DNA of 64,000 nt from Candidatus Aenigmatarchaeota archaeon (GTDB taxonomy: Archaea; Aenigmatarchaeota; Aenigmatarchaeia; QMZP01; QMZT01), in assembly GCA_016932215.1 (NCBI GenBank), contig JAFGDH010000031.1, positions 1-64,000 on the forward strand, written 5' to 3'. Made by a program: the position numbers and the translations under genes. The first letter of the stretch is position 1. Every line of letters starts with the position of its first letter. Below are positions 15,484 through 24,436 of this stretch, piece after piece. Under the pieces are notes generated by a model. That model ran no database searches. It saw nothing but the letters and a program-made list of their open reading frames with translations, and was not told where the DNA came from.

Positions 15484-15741
15484 CTAGGGATTCAGCCACG
15501 GAATCATTGGATAAAGTATGAACAGTATTATGAAAAGTATTATCCCGAGAATGATCAGTTTTATCCCGAACCATTCCTTCTCCCTGCCGGTTCCCATGAA
15601 AAGGAACCCTTCGGCTATCCCCACCACGATGAATATCCCGCCCAGCAGCCCGAGAAGATCAGCCCTTATGAGACCTGATAATGTAAGAAGGAAAGTAATG
15701 AGTGATACCAGAATAATGAAGGCCATTTTTGTCATTGGCAT
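15484..15741 (-). CDS. Small membrane protein with three predicted helices, 85 aa
   Basis: Strong hydrophobic segments at about 6-24 (MAFIILVSLITFLLTLSGLI), 30-50 (LLGGIFIVVGIAEGFLFMG) and 60-80 (IKLIILGIILFIILFILYP) are separated by a short charged loop (GREKEW). Family unknown. It lies between the DHH phosphoesterase and ileS on the same strand with small gaps, but a functional link is not evident. Confidence 0.65.
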   Translation of the reverse strand: MPMTKMAFIILVSLITFLLTLSGLIRADLLGLLGGIFIVVGIAEGFLFMGTGREKEWFGIKLIILGIILFIILFILYPMIPWLNP

Positions 15742-15776
15742 GATAATAATTGTCGAGAGAATTTAATATAGTTTAT

Positions 15777-18752
15777 TCATTTCATTTTCTCGAAGCAGAA
15801 AGAGACCTTCCTGCCGTCGAATTCCATCTTCCCTTTGTCCTCTTTTTTCAGCTTTCCGAATCTCACGCTTCCGGCCCCCACGCCGGCCATTATTTCCTTT
15901 TCCTTCCCTTTCAGCACGCATTCAGTCCCCTTGTCGGATGAAAGCCACAGCTCTATCTTCTCGTCCACTTTCAGCTTCTCGGTCTTCCTCGTCACCTGGA
16001 TGCTCCTGATCAGCTCCCGCAGAAGGGATTCGTCTTTAAGGACTTCCCCCAGGCATATTTCCCCGTGCTCAAATATCTTCTTTTCCCTTTTCGGGAGGTT
16101 TTCGACGACCACGATCTTCTCCACGTTCCCTATGTTCCTGATTATCTCGTCCAGTTCCTTCACGGTCTTTTTGAACTTCTTGTCCTCCGTCCTGACGTAA
16201 AGCTTGGAGACCGGCCAGCGGATCTTGATTCTTATTGTCTGCCTGAGCGAGTTGATGGCCTCTGTCATAAGCTTGACCTTCTCCATCTCCTTCTCCGCAT
16301 CCTCGTTTATCATCACCTTCTCGGCCTTCGGCCATGTTGCCAGGTGTATGGACTCCGGTCCCTTTCCCGGAAAGATGGTCTGGTATATCTTCTCGGTTAT
16401 GTACGGTGTGATCGGCGCCATCATCCTTATGACGTTCTCCAGCACGTAGAGAAGCGTGAACTGGGCGGATTCCTTGTCCTTCCCCTTATACCATGGTGAC
16501 AGCCGGTTTCTTACGATTTTTATGTACCACCTGGAGAAGTCGTTCAGTATGAAGTCTCCCAGATTCCTTCCGGCGTAATGCAGCCGGAAATTCTCCAGGT
16601 CGCTCGTCGTGCTCTTCACGACCGAGTTCACCCTCGATATGATCCACCTGTCCTCCGGGAGCATGTCCTTCGATTCTATCTTTTTGTCCAGGAGTTTCAT
16701 GTCTGAATAGCTCATTGCGAACATCGCCGAGTTCCAGAGGACGCTCAGCACCCTTTTCAGCTCCCTCGCTATGGAGAGGTTGAAGTTCTGCGTCTCCCAC
16801 GGAGCGATGTTCCAGCAGTAGTAAAGCCTGACAGTGTCCGCGTCCAGCTCCTTCAGAGCGTCCTCGCCGTAAACCACGTTCCCGAGGGACTTGCTCATCT
16901 TGTCCCCCTTCTCGTCCAGCACCCATCCGGTCATGCTGCACGACTTGAAGGATGACATGTCGAAGGTGCACGTGCTCATGAAAAGGAGGGCGTAGAACCA
17001 TCCGCGTATGTGGTCCTGTCCCTCGCATACCATGTCGCATGGCCATAATGATTCGAAAACGTCCTTGTTCATGTTCGGGTAACCCGTCGAAGCCCAGGGG
17101 GCGATTCCGGAATCGAACCATACGTCCATTATGTCCGGGACCCTCGTCATCTTCGAGCCGCAGTCGCATTTAAGGTGTATCTTGTCGACGGTGTTCTTGT
17201 GCAGGTCCATCCCTTCCGGTATCTTTTCGAGAGCGTTCGCTTTCAGCTCCTTCACGGAACCGATGACCTTCCTGCTGTCGCATTTGTCACACACCCATAC
17301 AGGCGTCGGTATACCCCAGAACCTCTGCCTGGTGATCGCCCAGTCCGGGGCGTCTATGAGCATGTTGTGCATCCTCTCCTTCGCGAATGGGGGGAGCCAT
17401 TTTATGACCTTGTTCTCGTTTATCATCTTGTCTTTGATCATGTCAACCTTCAGGAACCACTGCTTGCTCATCCTGTATATTATCGGCGTTTTGCACCTCC
17501 AGCATAACGGATACGAATGAATGATCTTCTCGGCCTTGAACAGCAGGTTCTTCTCCTTCAGGTAATCTATTATCTTCTGGTCGGCGTCCTTGACGTATAT
17601 CCCGCTGAACTGGCCCGCTTCCCCGGTAAGCTTCCCCTCCTCGTCCACCGGGGAAAGCTCTGGTATGCCGTAATGCTTGCCTATCTTGTTGTCCACGTCC
17701 CCGTGCCCCGGGGCTATGTGAACGAGGCCGGAGCCCATGTCCATCGTAACTATGTGGCCAAATTCATCTTCCGCCGTCGTCCCGCTCTTGATCGCGGCCT
17801 TCGATGAGACGCGCTGCTTCATTATTGGAATGGAAACGATAACCTTCCTCGCGTTCGGGTCATTGTCCAGGGATTTCTGTATCGGTAAATCGAGTACGGG
17901 TTCGTACGATATCCCTTCGAGGTCCTTTCCCTTTGTCTTCCCTTTTATGGTGTATCCCATCTCCATTTGCTGCAAGATTTCGAGCCTCTTCTCCGCCAGT
18001 ATAAGCGTTTCCCCCTCAACCACGGCCTTCACGTACGTCTCGTCCGGGTGGACCGCTATGGAAGCGTTGGCGGGGAGGGTCCAAGGGGTAGTGGTCCATA
18101 CCAGGAAGTATTCGTTCTTCCTCCCACTGATCGGGAACTTGACGTATATGGACGTGTCTTCCAGGTCAGCATAAGAGTCGGTTACTTCGTAACCCGTCAG
18201 CACGGTTTCGCAGTGCGAGCACCAGTATCCGGGCCTGTGGCCCTCGATGAACAATCCCTTTTCAAACATCTTCTTGATGGTCCACCACCCGGATTCGAGA
18301 TAATAGTTCTTGTAGGTCATGTAAGGCTCGACCCATCCCCTCCAGGCGCCGAGCTTCTTGTATATGTTAAGCCATATTTCCGTATTCCCTTCCGCCATCT
18401 TCTTGCATTCATCGATGAACTTGTCCAGCCCAACGAATTTCTCGATGTCCTTCTTGGACTTTATCTTTAGCTTCTTCTCCACGGCGTTCTCGATAGGAAG
18501 GCCACCGCAATCGAAACCTGGCTGCCACCAGGACTGGTATCCCTGCATGGTCTTGAATTTGGACCAGACGTCCTTCATGGTGGTCGTTCTGACATGGCCG
18601 ACGTGGGGGACGCCGTTGACGTAAGGCGGCCCGTCTAAAAGATAAAACTTCTTCTTTCCGGGCTTGAAATCCACGATCCTGTCCGGGATCTTTTTCTTTA
18701 TCCAGAATTTGAGTATCTCTTCCTGCAGCTTCATGGGCTCGTAAGGAATCAT
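15777..18752 (-). CDS. ileS: Isoleucyl-tRNA synthetase, 991 aa
   Basis: Class Ia synthetase charging tRNA-Ile. The N-terminus has the HIGH-box variant PPYVNGVPHVGHVRTTTMKD (about 41-60). The WWQPGFDCGGLPIE stretch (about 75-88) and the CP1 editing domain (about 190-400, TTTPWTLPANASIAVHP) are present. HSYPLCWRCKTPIIYRMSKQWF (about 413-434) and KMSKSLGNVV (about 625) complete the catalytic core, followed by the anticodon-binding helices. The C-terminus ends without a clear zinc ribbon and, at 991 aa, is slightly shorter than typical archaeal enzymes (about 1040). Highly conserved, single copy in the window. Confidence 0.97.
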   Translation of the reverse strand: MIPYEPMKLQEEILKFWIKKKIPDRIVDFKPGKKKFYLLDGPPYVNGVPHVGHVRTTTMKDVWSKFKTMQGYQSWWQPGFDCGGLPIENAVEKKLKIKSKKDIEKFVGLDKFIDECKKMAEGNTEIWLNIYKKLGAWRGWVEPYMTYKNYYLESGWWTIKKMFEKGLFIEGHRPGYWCSHCETVLTGYEVTDSYADLEDTSIYVKFPISGRKNEYFLVWTTTPWTLPANASIAVHPDETYVKAVVEGETLILAEKRLEILQQMEMGYTIKGKTKGKDLEGISYEPVLDLPIQKSLDNDPNARKVIVSIPIMKQRVSSKAAIKSGTTAEDEFGHIVTMDMGSGLVHIAPGHGDVDNKIGKHYGIPELSPVDEEGKLTGEAGQFSGIYVKDADQKIIDYLKEKNLLFKAEKIIHSYPLCWRCKTPIIYRMSKQWFLKVDMIKDKMINENKVIKWLPPFAKERMHNMLIDAPDWAITRQRFWGIPTPVWVCDKCDSRKVIGSVKELKANALEKIPEGMDLHKNTVDKIHLKCDCGSKMTRVPDIMDVWFDSGIAPWASTGYPNMNKDVFESLWPCDMVCEGQDHIRGWFYALLFMSTCTFDMSSFKSCSMTGWVLDEKGDKMSKSLGNVVYGEDALKELDADTVRLYYCWNIAPWETQNFNLSIARELKRVLSVLWNSAMFAMSYSDMKLLDKKIESKDMLPEDRWIISRVNSVVKSTTSDLENFRLHYAGRNLGDFILNDFSRWYIKIVRNRLSPWYKGKDKESAQFTLLYVLENVIRMMAPITPYITEKIYQTIFPGKGPESIHLATWPKAEKVMINEDAEKEMEKVKLMTEAINSLRQTIRIKIRWPVSKLYVRTEDKKFKKTVKELDEIIRNIGNVEKIVVVENLPKREKKIFEHGEICLGEVLKDESLLRELIRSIQVTRKTEKLKVDEKIELWLSSDKGTECVLKGKEKEIMAGVGAGSVRFGKLKKEDKGKMEFDGRKVSFCFEKMK

Positions 18753-18932
18753 GATATCCGCTCCTGTCCTACGGTAACAATATTAGTTAATTTGTGGAAA
18801 CGGGAATTTAAATGGTTACTAAAAATAAATCTTTCTGAAACTGATAACCAGAGGCTTCTTTTACCCGAGGATCCGGCATTCACCCATGTTCTCCATCGTC
18901 ATAATTGGAATGAAAATATATAAAAGTAAAAA

Positions 18933-21704
18933 CTATGCCGCCATCGGAATTTCAGCTTCCTGTTCGGCATTTTCCATGTACCTAATCATCTGCCAGTTTC
19001 TTTTCCTTACACTTGGCTTCACACTCATTCCGGCCCTCTCGGCGGATACGATTATGTCGTAGACGTCCTTCGTTTCGGTGACGCTGCCCCATTCCGAGTT
19101 CTTCGCTATCTTCCACGGGGTTATCCCGCTCTCGTATTTCTGCAGGACGTCGGCCACCAGATCATTCGCATACTCCTTTCCAATCCAGTTCCTTCCTTCC
19201 TCGCTCATCCGGTCAGTTTCCATGAACCTGGAGATTGCGTAATCGTTAATCATCCTGCTCCCGGAGAACCTCAGCCCGAAATCCGAATCATCCGTGTCGA
19301 GCCCGTATTTCTTAAGGATATCCTTCGGTTTCCCGTTTCCTTCCCCGTCAGGTCCCCTGATCCCTGTCCCGTTTATTATCGGCTGCGGGATCGGCCTGGG
19401 ATCTGCTCCCCTTATCTGTAAAAATGAACTGTCGGCAGGGACTCCCTGCACATCTTCGATTCCTTTGCCGTCCGTGCCGGCGTTTTCTTCCGGTGTCTGG
19501 TCCGAACTCCCGTCTATGTATCCCCTTGTTGAACCGTAAACCGCCAGCCCGCCGTTCTCCGCCCTGAAGACGGCCATCTGGTATTCGCCGCTTCCGTCGA
19601 AGTCTATCGCTTCGCCCGGCCTGGCGTACTTCCATCTTCCGTTACCGACCTTGATCCCCACTACGTCCGCTCCGCTGCAGTTCCCGATCATGACGGAATT
19701 TCCTTCGAACTCCGCTCCGAAGACTATCTCTTCTTCCCTGCCGGCCCATCTGACCCACTTCTTCGGGCCTGAAATGTCGGTCTCGTCATTAGAATCCGCG
19801 ACAGGCGTTTTCTCTTGTTCAACGGGTTCGTTCAGCACTGGCATCTCCAATTCCATATCCAGTGATGCGCTCATGTAAGGCTTTTTTTCGTTTGGAACCA
19901 CGATATTTTTGTCCATCTTTGAAAGCATGATTCCTGTCGCAACGACCGCTGCGCCCGTTCCTAAAACCAAAGCAGGTTTGACATATTTCTTAAGATTAAG
20001 ATTCTTTCTTGCTTTTTCCGGTCCCATATCCGCGCCGGGATGGTATTTCGGGGAGATTCTTTCGGTCATGATCACTTCCGTCCCCTTGTCGTCAGGAACA
20101 TAATCGCCGGTCCTCACGAGCCCTGATGAAGGTGCTGCCACGACCGGAAGGTCATCGCTGGTTTTTGCCTTCTTTTCCCCCTTTGCCTTCTTGACCCTTT
20201 TGAACGAAGGCATGATCACGGGGTTGTCCGGTATCTCGTTGTCCTTCGTCCCGTAAGCGTCCACGGCCTGGCCGTCGACGCAATAAGCATTATCCACATT
20301 CATGGCGTTCTCAATCGCCGCCCCGGCATTTTCTTTCAGTTTTCTGAAGTACTTTCCAATATCAGGCAGCCTGATCTTTTTCCTTTCCTTTTTCTTGGTT
20401 TCAGTTGATTCCGTTTCTCTTTCTATCTGCTGGATTTCCGTTATCTCAAGGGATTCCACCGGTTCCGGCCATTCGTCACTTTCGAGATCCTCTTTTGTCA
20501 CATAGTCCGGAAGCCTCATGAGGCTATCCCTTATCGGGATGTCTGAAACGCTGCCGTAAAACTTCAGCTTAAGTTGTCCGTTCTTTTCCTTCTTTTTGAG
20601 ATACTTTCTTAAGAAATCCCTGACAGGTTTCCTTCCCTTCCCTTCCGCTTCCCTGATCTTTGCCTCTTCTTTGGAATTACTGTATTCGATCCAGTCATCC
20701 ACTGTGGGATTGACCTCATCAGCTTTGACATCATACTTCCTGCCGAACAGGTCCCTCTGCATGAGGACCTTCTCCCTTTTTGCTTTTGGTGTGCTTACTT
20801 TCTTCTTCGGTTTTTCCTTTTTGAGAACAGATACCTTTCCTATGGTAGTCATGGTTCTCCAGTCATTCCCGACCACTTTACTGTTATCCGGCCATGCCCC
20901 GAGCAAAACATAATTGATTTTTTCGGCTTCCGTCCTCTCCCCGTTGGTGCTCATCGCCTCCCTGTATTTTTCAGCGACCTCGCCGATGGAATGGTTTTTG
21001 ATAGCAAAAAGCCACCTGTTCGAGCTGAAATTTTCCCCGTAGAAAGTTTTCATCATTTTCAGGAATTCCGTGGCATCCGCCACGTCCTGTTCATTCCCGT
21101 TGTATTCGAAGTTGATCAGAGGAAGATTTACTATAGCTGAAGATTCATCTGACGTGGCCATGTCCGAGCAGTAATCATTAACGATTTCTGGTTCCTCTCC
21201 GGTCGTTCTCAGTACCCTGAGCACGTTTCCGGAATCTCCCAGTCTCTGGAAGCTTTTGCCGTTGATAACCCTTTTGGATATCTTTCTCAGAGAAATCATG
21301 TCGAGCCCGTTCCCGTTAAGAACGAAAGCGTTATAGTCACCATTACCGGCCCACCCTTCCGTGTGCTGGACGTATACGGTTCTCCTGCTCGGCCTCGTGC
21401 CGCCGTTTTTCATGAAAAGTGTGCTTTCCTCGAACCCGCTGCCCGGTTTTCTTCTGAAAAGGCATTCGAACTCGTGTTCCGTGTACGCGTTCATTACGTT
21501 TCTCATCTGGGCGGAATCGGGTTCTGCGATATTCTGCTTCCTCATGTATTTTCCGTAGTCGGCCATGAGGTTTTCCCCTATATGCGTCCAGCTGTAACCC
21601 CTGAGAAACTGGCCGAGAATGTAGCTACCCATTTCTATGTATCTGTTGCCAAGTGCGGTGGTTTCGAACGCCTTGGGCTCTGTCTTGATATGTGAATTGA
21701 ACAT
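18933..21704 (-). CDS. Orphan 923-aa protein with one central membrane segment
   Basis: No recognisable family. The N-terminal about 280 residues look globular (LGNRYIEMGSYILGQFLRGYSW, LPLINFEYNGN). A basic, Lys-rich linker (about 290-360) follows, then a highly charged region (about 440-560). One hydrophobic helix PALVLGTGAAVVATGIMLSK occurs near residue 585. The last about 320 residues include a beta-rich part (about 650-730) and a helical C-terminal domain (NWIGKEYANDLVADVLQKYESG, about 835). A short segment before the membrane helix is rich in KKAKGEKKAK. The start at 21704 is supported by GGGGAAAAG just upstream. It may be a cell-envelope or secretion component specific to this lineage; this is a guess. 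Confidence 0.75.
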   Translation of the reverse strand: MFNSHIKTEPKAFETTALGNRYIEMGSYILGQFLRGYSWTHIGENLMADYGKYMRKQNIAEPDSAQMRNVMNAYTEHEFECLFRRKPGSGFEESTLFMKNGGTRPSRRTVYVQHTEGWAGNGDYNAFVLNGNGLDMISLRKISKRVINGKSFQRLGDSGNVLRVLRTTGEEPEIVNDYCSDMATSDESSAIVNLPLINFEYNGNEQDVADATEFLKMMKTFYGENFSSNRWLFAIKNHSIGEVAEKYREAMSTNGERTEAEKINYVLLGAWPDNSKVVGNDWRTMTTIGKVSVLKKEKPKKKVSTPKAKREKVLMQRDLFGRKYDVKADEVNPTVDDWIEYSNSKEEAKIREAEGKGRKPVRDFLRKYLKKKEKNGQLKLKFYGSVSDIPIRDSLMRLPDYVTKEDLESDEWPEPVESLEITEIQQIERETESTETKKKERKKIRLPDIGKYFRKLKENAGAAIENAMNVDNAYCVDGQAVDAYGTKDNEIPDNPVIMPSFKRVKKAKGEKKAKTSDDLPVVAAPSSGLVRTGDYVPDDKGTEVIMTERISPKYHPGADMGPEKARKNLNLKKYVKPALVLGTGAAVVATGIMLSKMDKNIVVPNEKKPYMSASLDMELEMPVLNEPVEQEKTPVADSNDETDISGPKKWVRWAGREEEIVFGAEFEGNSVMIGNCSGADVVGIKVGNGRWKYARPGEAIDFDGSGEYQMAVFRAENGGLAVYGSTRGYIDGSSDQTPEENAGTDGKGIEDVQGVPADSSFLQIRGADPRPIPQPIINGTGIRGPDGEGNGKPKDILKKYGLDTDDSDFGLRFSGSRMINDYAISRFMETDRMSEEGRNWIGKEYANDLVADVLQKYESGITPWKIAKNSEWGSVTETKDVYDIIVSAERAGMSVKPSVRKRNWQMIRYMENAEQEAEIPMAA

Positions 21705-21785
21705 CTTTTCCCCAATCCCATAATATTTATTTACTATTTAGTGATAAAATATATGATTTAAGTGTATTTAAAGGTTTCGCTGGGT

Positions 21786-21804
21786 GTTTTTTCGAGGAAA
21801 AAAC
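21786..21804. terminator. Perfect hairpin GTTTTTTC-GAG-GAAAAAAC
   Basis: An 8-base perfect stem with a 3-base loop, about 40 bp before the zinc-ribbon start. It lies 5' of both flanking genes (the 923-aa gene reads leftward from 21704, the zinc ribbon rightward from 21843), so it cannot terminate either transcript as annotated. It may be an operator or leader structure; the type label is tentative. Confidence 0.3.
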
Positions 21805-21842
21805 GTTAAAAACCACGAATCCAATTCTAAAGAGGTGATACC

Positions 21843-21998
21843 ATGGAAGTTTTCGACTTCAAGTGCATGGACTGCGGAAAGAATTTCGAGGTCCTCATCG
21901 AGGGAAAAAGCCATGAATTCGACTGCCCGGACTGCAAGCAGACTTGGAAGATAGAGCTTGGCAGATGGTTCACGAAATTCTATAAAAAAATCGGATAG
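21843..21998 (+). CDS. FmdB-like zinc-ribbon protein, 51 aa
   Basis: This short gene is supported by a full ribosome site GAGGTGAT 5 bases before ATG 21843. The protein MEVFDFKCMDCGKNFEVLI has one Cx2C pair (CMDC) at 8-11 and a second (CPDC) at about 28-31, forming a single zinc ribbon, followed by a basic-aromatic tail (WFTKFYKKIG). Such mini-ribbons are common in archaea, with unknown partners. Confidence 0.8.
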   Translation: MEVFDFKCMDCGKNFEVLIEGKSHEFDCPDCKQTWKIELGRWFTKFYKKIG

Positions 21999-22046
21999 GC
22001 CCTGAAAAAACGAAGGATTCATAAGACTTAGCCCTCAATTTCTAGT

Positions 22047-22259
22047 ATGGAAAGCGAGATTCCCGACCCGGTGGAAACGATACTGATTCTGGCCAGGAAC
22101 GGCCATTACAAAGATAATCCTGAAAAGGTCCAGAAAGACATACATTTGGCCCAGTATATGAACAGGAGCAGGTACCGGTTCGGTTCCGGGAATGCCTGGT
22201 ATTACCCTGACGGGCTGTTCGAAAAGGCGATGGAAATCTGGATATCCCGGCAGGTTTAA
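22047..22259 (+). CDS. Small hypothetical protein, 70 aa
   Basis: Starts MESEIPDPVETILILARNG and continues with a mixed helical sequence rich in Tyr, Arg and Asn (YMNRSRYRFGSGNAWYYPDGL). No known domain. The codon use (AGG/GAA-rich) resembles neighbours, and an AT-rich element with TTCATAAGACTTAG lies about 25 bp upstream. It ends just before the malate dehydrogenase promoter. Confidence 0.55.
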   Translation: MESEIPDPVETILILARNGHYKDNPEKVQKDIHLAQYMNRSRYRFGSGNAWYYPDGLFEKAMEIWISRQV

Positions 22260-22289
22260 AAATCCCGTTTCCAATTTATACAAATAAAC

Positions 22290-22318
22290 GATGACTTATA
22301 CCGGTCGATTGGGTCATC
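22290..22318. repeat. Dispersed hairpin repeat, copy 5, in the mdh leader
   Basis: Arms GATGACTT / GGGTCATC (six Watson-Crick and two G-T pairs) around a 13-base loop containing ACCGG, which recurs in copy 8 at 45454. It lies between a TATA-like AATTTATAC (22274-22282) and the mdh ATG at 22333, so it should be transcribed in the 5' leader. Confidence 0.65.
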
Positions 22319-22332
22319 TTTCATTGATTTAT

Positions 22333-23286
22333 ATGAAGCACAAGGTTTCTGTTATAGGCGGGGCGGGGAATGTCGGTTCTTCCGCCGTTCTCGAGATCGC
22401 GAGAAGGGACATCGCGGACGTCGTGATGCTCGACCTGGAGGTTGTCAGGGAAAAGACCATGGGCAAGGCCAACGACACCAGCCAGGCAGGCTCCATTCTC
22501 GGATACAGCTCAGTGGTAACCGGGACCTCGGATTACGAGGACGTAAAGGATTCGGACGTTGTTATAATAACGGCCGGACTCCCGAGGAAGCCCGGCATGA
22601 GCAGGGACGACCTGCTCGAGATCAATGAGAAGATAATAACCGAGATATCCGAAAACATCAGGAAATACGCCCCTGATTCCAAGATAATAATAGTCACGAA
22701 CCCGATAGACGCGATGAACTACGTGGTCCACAAGGTTACAGGATTCCCAAACGAAAGGGTGATAGGCATGGCGGGGGAGCTGGACACCGCACGATTCCGT
22801 GACTTCCTCTCGAAGAAGATAAATGTCTCAAGGAAGGACATAGACGTAACCATACTCGGTACCCATGGCGATCAGATGGTTCCGGTGCTGGAAGCCTCAT
22901 CCGTCCGCGGCATAGGGATAAGCAATCTTCTCTCCGATGAGGAGATGGAGGAATGCGTCCAAAAGACGGTCAGCGCAGGCGGTGACCTCACGAAGATGAT
23001 CGGCACCAGCGCATGGATCGCTCCCGGGGTCGCTATTTCGGAGATGGTCGCTTCCATACTCCTAGACCAGAAGCGTGTCTTTTCCGCCTCCGTCCTCATG
23101 ACCGGAAACGAGGAAGGATACGGCGGTGTGAGGGACGTATGCATAGGGGTTCCTGTGGTTCTTGGCAAGAACGGATTAGAGCGCGTGCTCCCGATAAGGA
23201 TGAATCCCGGCACCATGGAGAAGTTCAAGGCATCCGTGGCGAAGGAGATCGAGAAAAGGGACAAGCTGAAGGTTTTCAAAGGATAA
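22333..23286 (+). CDS. mdh: Malate dehydrogenase (LDH-like family), 317 aa
   Basis: NAD(P)-dependent oxidation of malate to oxaloacetate. The dinucleotide motif is VIGGAGNVGSSA (about 6-17), followed by VVMLDLEVVREKTMGKANDTSQ. AGLPRKPGMSRDDLLEIN (about 80-97) carries the Arg pair that selects dicarboxylic substrates over lactate. TNPIDAMNYVV (about 119) and the catalytic His in LGTHGDQMVPV (about 174-184) complete the site. I chose ATG 22333 (MKHKVSVIGG). The frame is open to 22291, but that extension runs through the leader hairpin and has no homology to the family. Confidence 0.96.
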   Translation: MKHKVSVIGGAGNVGSSAVLEIARRDIADVVMLDLEVVREKTMGKANDTSQAGSILGYSSVVTGTSDYEDVKDSDVVIITAGLPRKPGMSRDDLLEINEKIITEISENIRKYAPDSKIIIVTNPIDAMNYVVHKVTGFPNERVIGMAGELDTARFRDFLSKKINVSRKDIDVTILGTHGDQMVPVLEASSVRGIGISNLLSDEEMEECVQKTVSAGGDLTKMIGTSAWIAPGVAISEMVASILLDQKRVFSASVLMTGNEEGYGGVRDVCIGVPVVLGKNGLERVLPIRMNPGTMEKFKASVAKEIEKRDKLKVFKG

Positions 23287-23309
23287 AAGGTTTTTCATTA
23301 ATTATTTTT

Positions 23310-23536
23310 ATGTTAAAATACAGCGTGAGAAAAGGATATGTTCCAGACCAAGAACTTCTAAGTGAAGATAGTTTGTCGGGTGAATTGTACGCCCTGAAAG
23401 TTTTTTTTTTCAAAATCCAATACTTACTTTCATAACATGGCTGGATGGTAATCCAAAACATAGTTTTGAGAATAATTTCATGCAGAATGTTCATACTCTC
23501 AGAAAAATGAAAGGTTACGAGACCGGGACAGTTTAA
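23310..23536 (+). pseudogene. Small gene interrupted or switched at a T10 tract
   Basis: ATG 23310 opens MLKYSVRKGYVPDQELLSED and runs into ten consecutive T residues at 23401-23410, after which this frame stops within 12 codons. Adding one T joins it to a continuous frame (QNPILTFITWLDGN..FMQNVHTLRKMKGYETGTV) that ends at TAA 23534-23536, giving 75 aa. No family is recognised. Either the gene is phase-variable or uses slippage, or it is a decayed gene, or the tract length is an assembly error. It fills the otherwise empty 250-bp gap between mdh and nnrD. Confidence 0.45.
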
Positions 23537-23538
23537 AA

Positions 23539-24378
23539 TCATGCGACGGCTTCCGGTATCTTCTCTATTACGTCTGTCGCCAGCAATCCCTGTTTCTTCT
23601 CGACCGCTGCCAGATCGCCTGCTCTCCCGGTTATGAAGGCGGCGGCGCATGCGGAATCGAAGGGCTTGTTTCCCTGCGCGAGAAGGGAACCGCATATGCC
23701 CGTGAGAACGTCGCCCGTCCCTCCGGTGGTCATGTACGGGTTTCCCGTCCTGTTGATCGCGGTCTGTTTGCCATCAGAAATGATGTCTATGACACCCTTC
23801 AGAAGGATGGTGGACCTGATCTTCTTGGAGACCTTCTCCACTATCTTTATCCTGGAGGTCATGTCCATTTTCGGCTTCTCTCCCGTCAGATCGTAGAATT
23901 CATACGAATGCGGAGTCAGGACAAAATTGTTTCCAAGCTCCTTGTTTTTCAGCGCCTTTATCGCGTCGGCGTCCACCACGCAGGGCTTCTTTATGCTGTC
24001 CAGGAGCTTGTTGACGAACTTCGAAGTTTCCTTTTCCGTCCCCAGCCCGGAACCGATGCATACAGCGTCGAACTTCTTGATCATGTCCAGAACGGGTTTA
24101 ACGTGCTTCGGTGTGAAATACTTTCCATCAATTGGTTCCGTTATAAGATTGGGTGAGAAGGAAGCGACAATGTTCGCCGCCCTTTTCGGGGCGACCACCA
24201 TAACTATATCGACGCCTGATCGAAGGGAAGCGATCGCGGCGTATGCCGCCAGGGCGGGCGCCCCGCTGTATCTCTGGTTGCCTCCAATAATGAGAAGCTT
24301 TCCGAAGTCTCCTTTCTTGCTGTATTTGGACCTGGGCCTGTAGACCTTCTTGAGAATGGAAGAGGAAACCTCGATCAT
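23539..24378 (-). CDS. nnrD: ADP/ATP-dependent NAD(P)H-hydrate dehydratase, 279 aa
   Basis: Repairs hydrated NADH/NADPH (S-form) using nucleotide-driven dehydration. Ribokinase-like fold: GKLLIIGGNQRYSGAPALAAYAA (about 26-48), VCIGSGLGTEKET (about 105), VVDADAIKAL (about 128-137), LTPHSYEFYDLTG (about 148-160), ILLKGVIDIISDG (about 185) and the nucleotide motif GNPYMTTGGTGDVLTGICGSLLAQG (about 206-230). It is a stand-alone dehydratase without the N-terminal epimerase domain. The start ATG 24378 matches the family N-terminus. Confidence 0.93.
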   Translation of the reverse strand: MIEVSSSILKKVYRPRSKYSKKGDFGKLLIIGGNQRYSGAPALAAYAAIASLRSGVDIVMVVAPKRAANIVASFSPNLITEPIDGKYFTPKHVKPVLDMIKKFDAVCIGSGLGTEKETSKFVNKLLDSIKKPCVVDADAIKALKNKELGNNFVLTPHSYEFYDLTGEKPKMDMTSRIKIVEKVSKKIRSTILLKGVIDIISDGKQTAINRTGNPYMTTGGTGDVLTGICGSLLAQGNKPFDSACAAAFITGRAGDLAAVEKKQGLLATDVIEKIPEAVA

Positions 24379-24436
24379 GATAAATTTTTGTTTACGGAAT
24401 TAAAAAGGATTTAATGTTTTCATAAAAATCATAATC

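Noticed and set aside
18753-18932. Possible structured RNA between ileS and the 923-aa gene
   Set aside because: No consistent long stem or known RNA motif found by eye; it looks like ordinary promoter DNA.
22291-22332. N-terminal extension of malate dehydrogenase from ATG 22291
   Set aside because: The extension is encoded by the leader hairpin and lacks similarity to the family; ATG 22333 gives the standard N-terminus.
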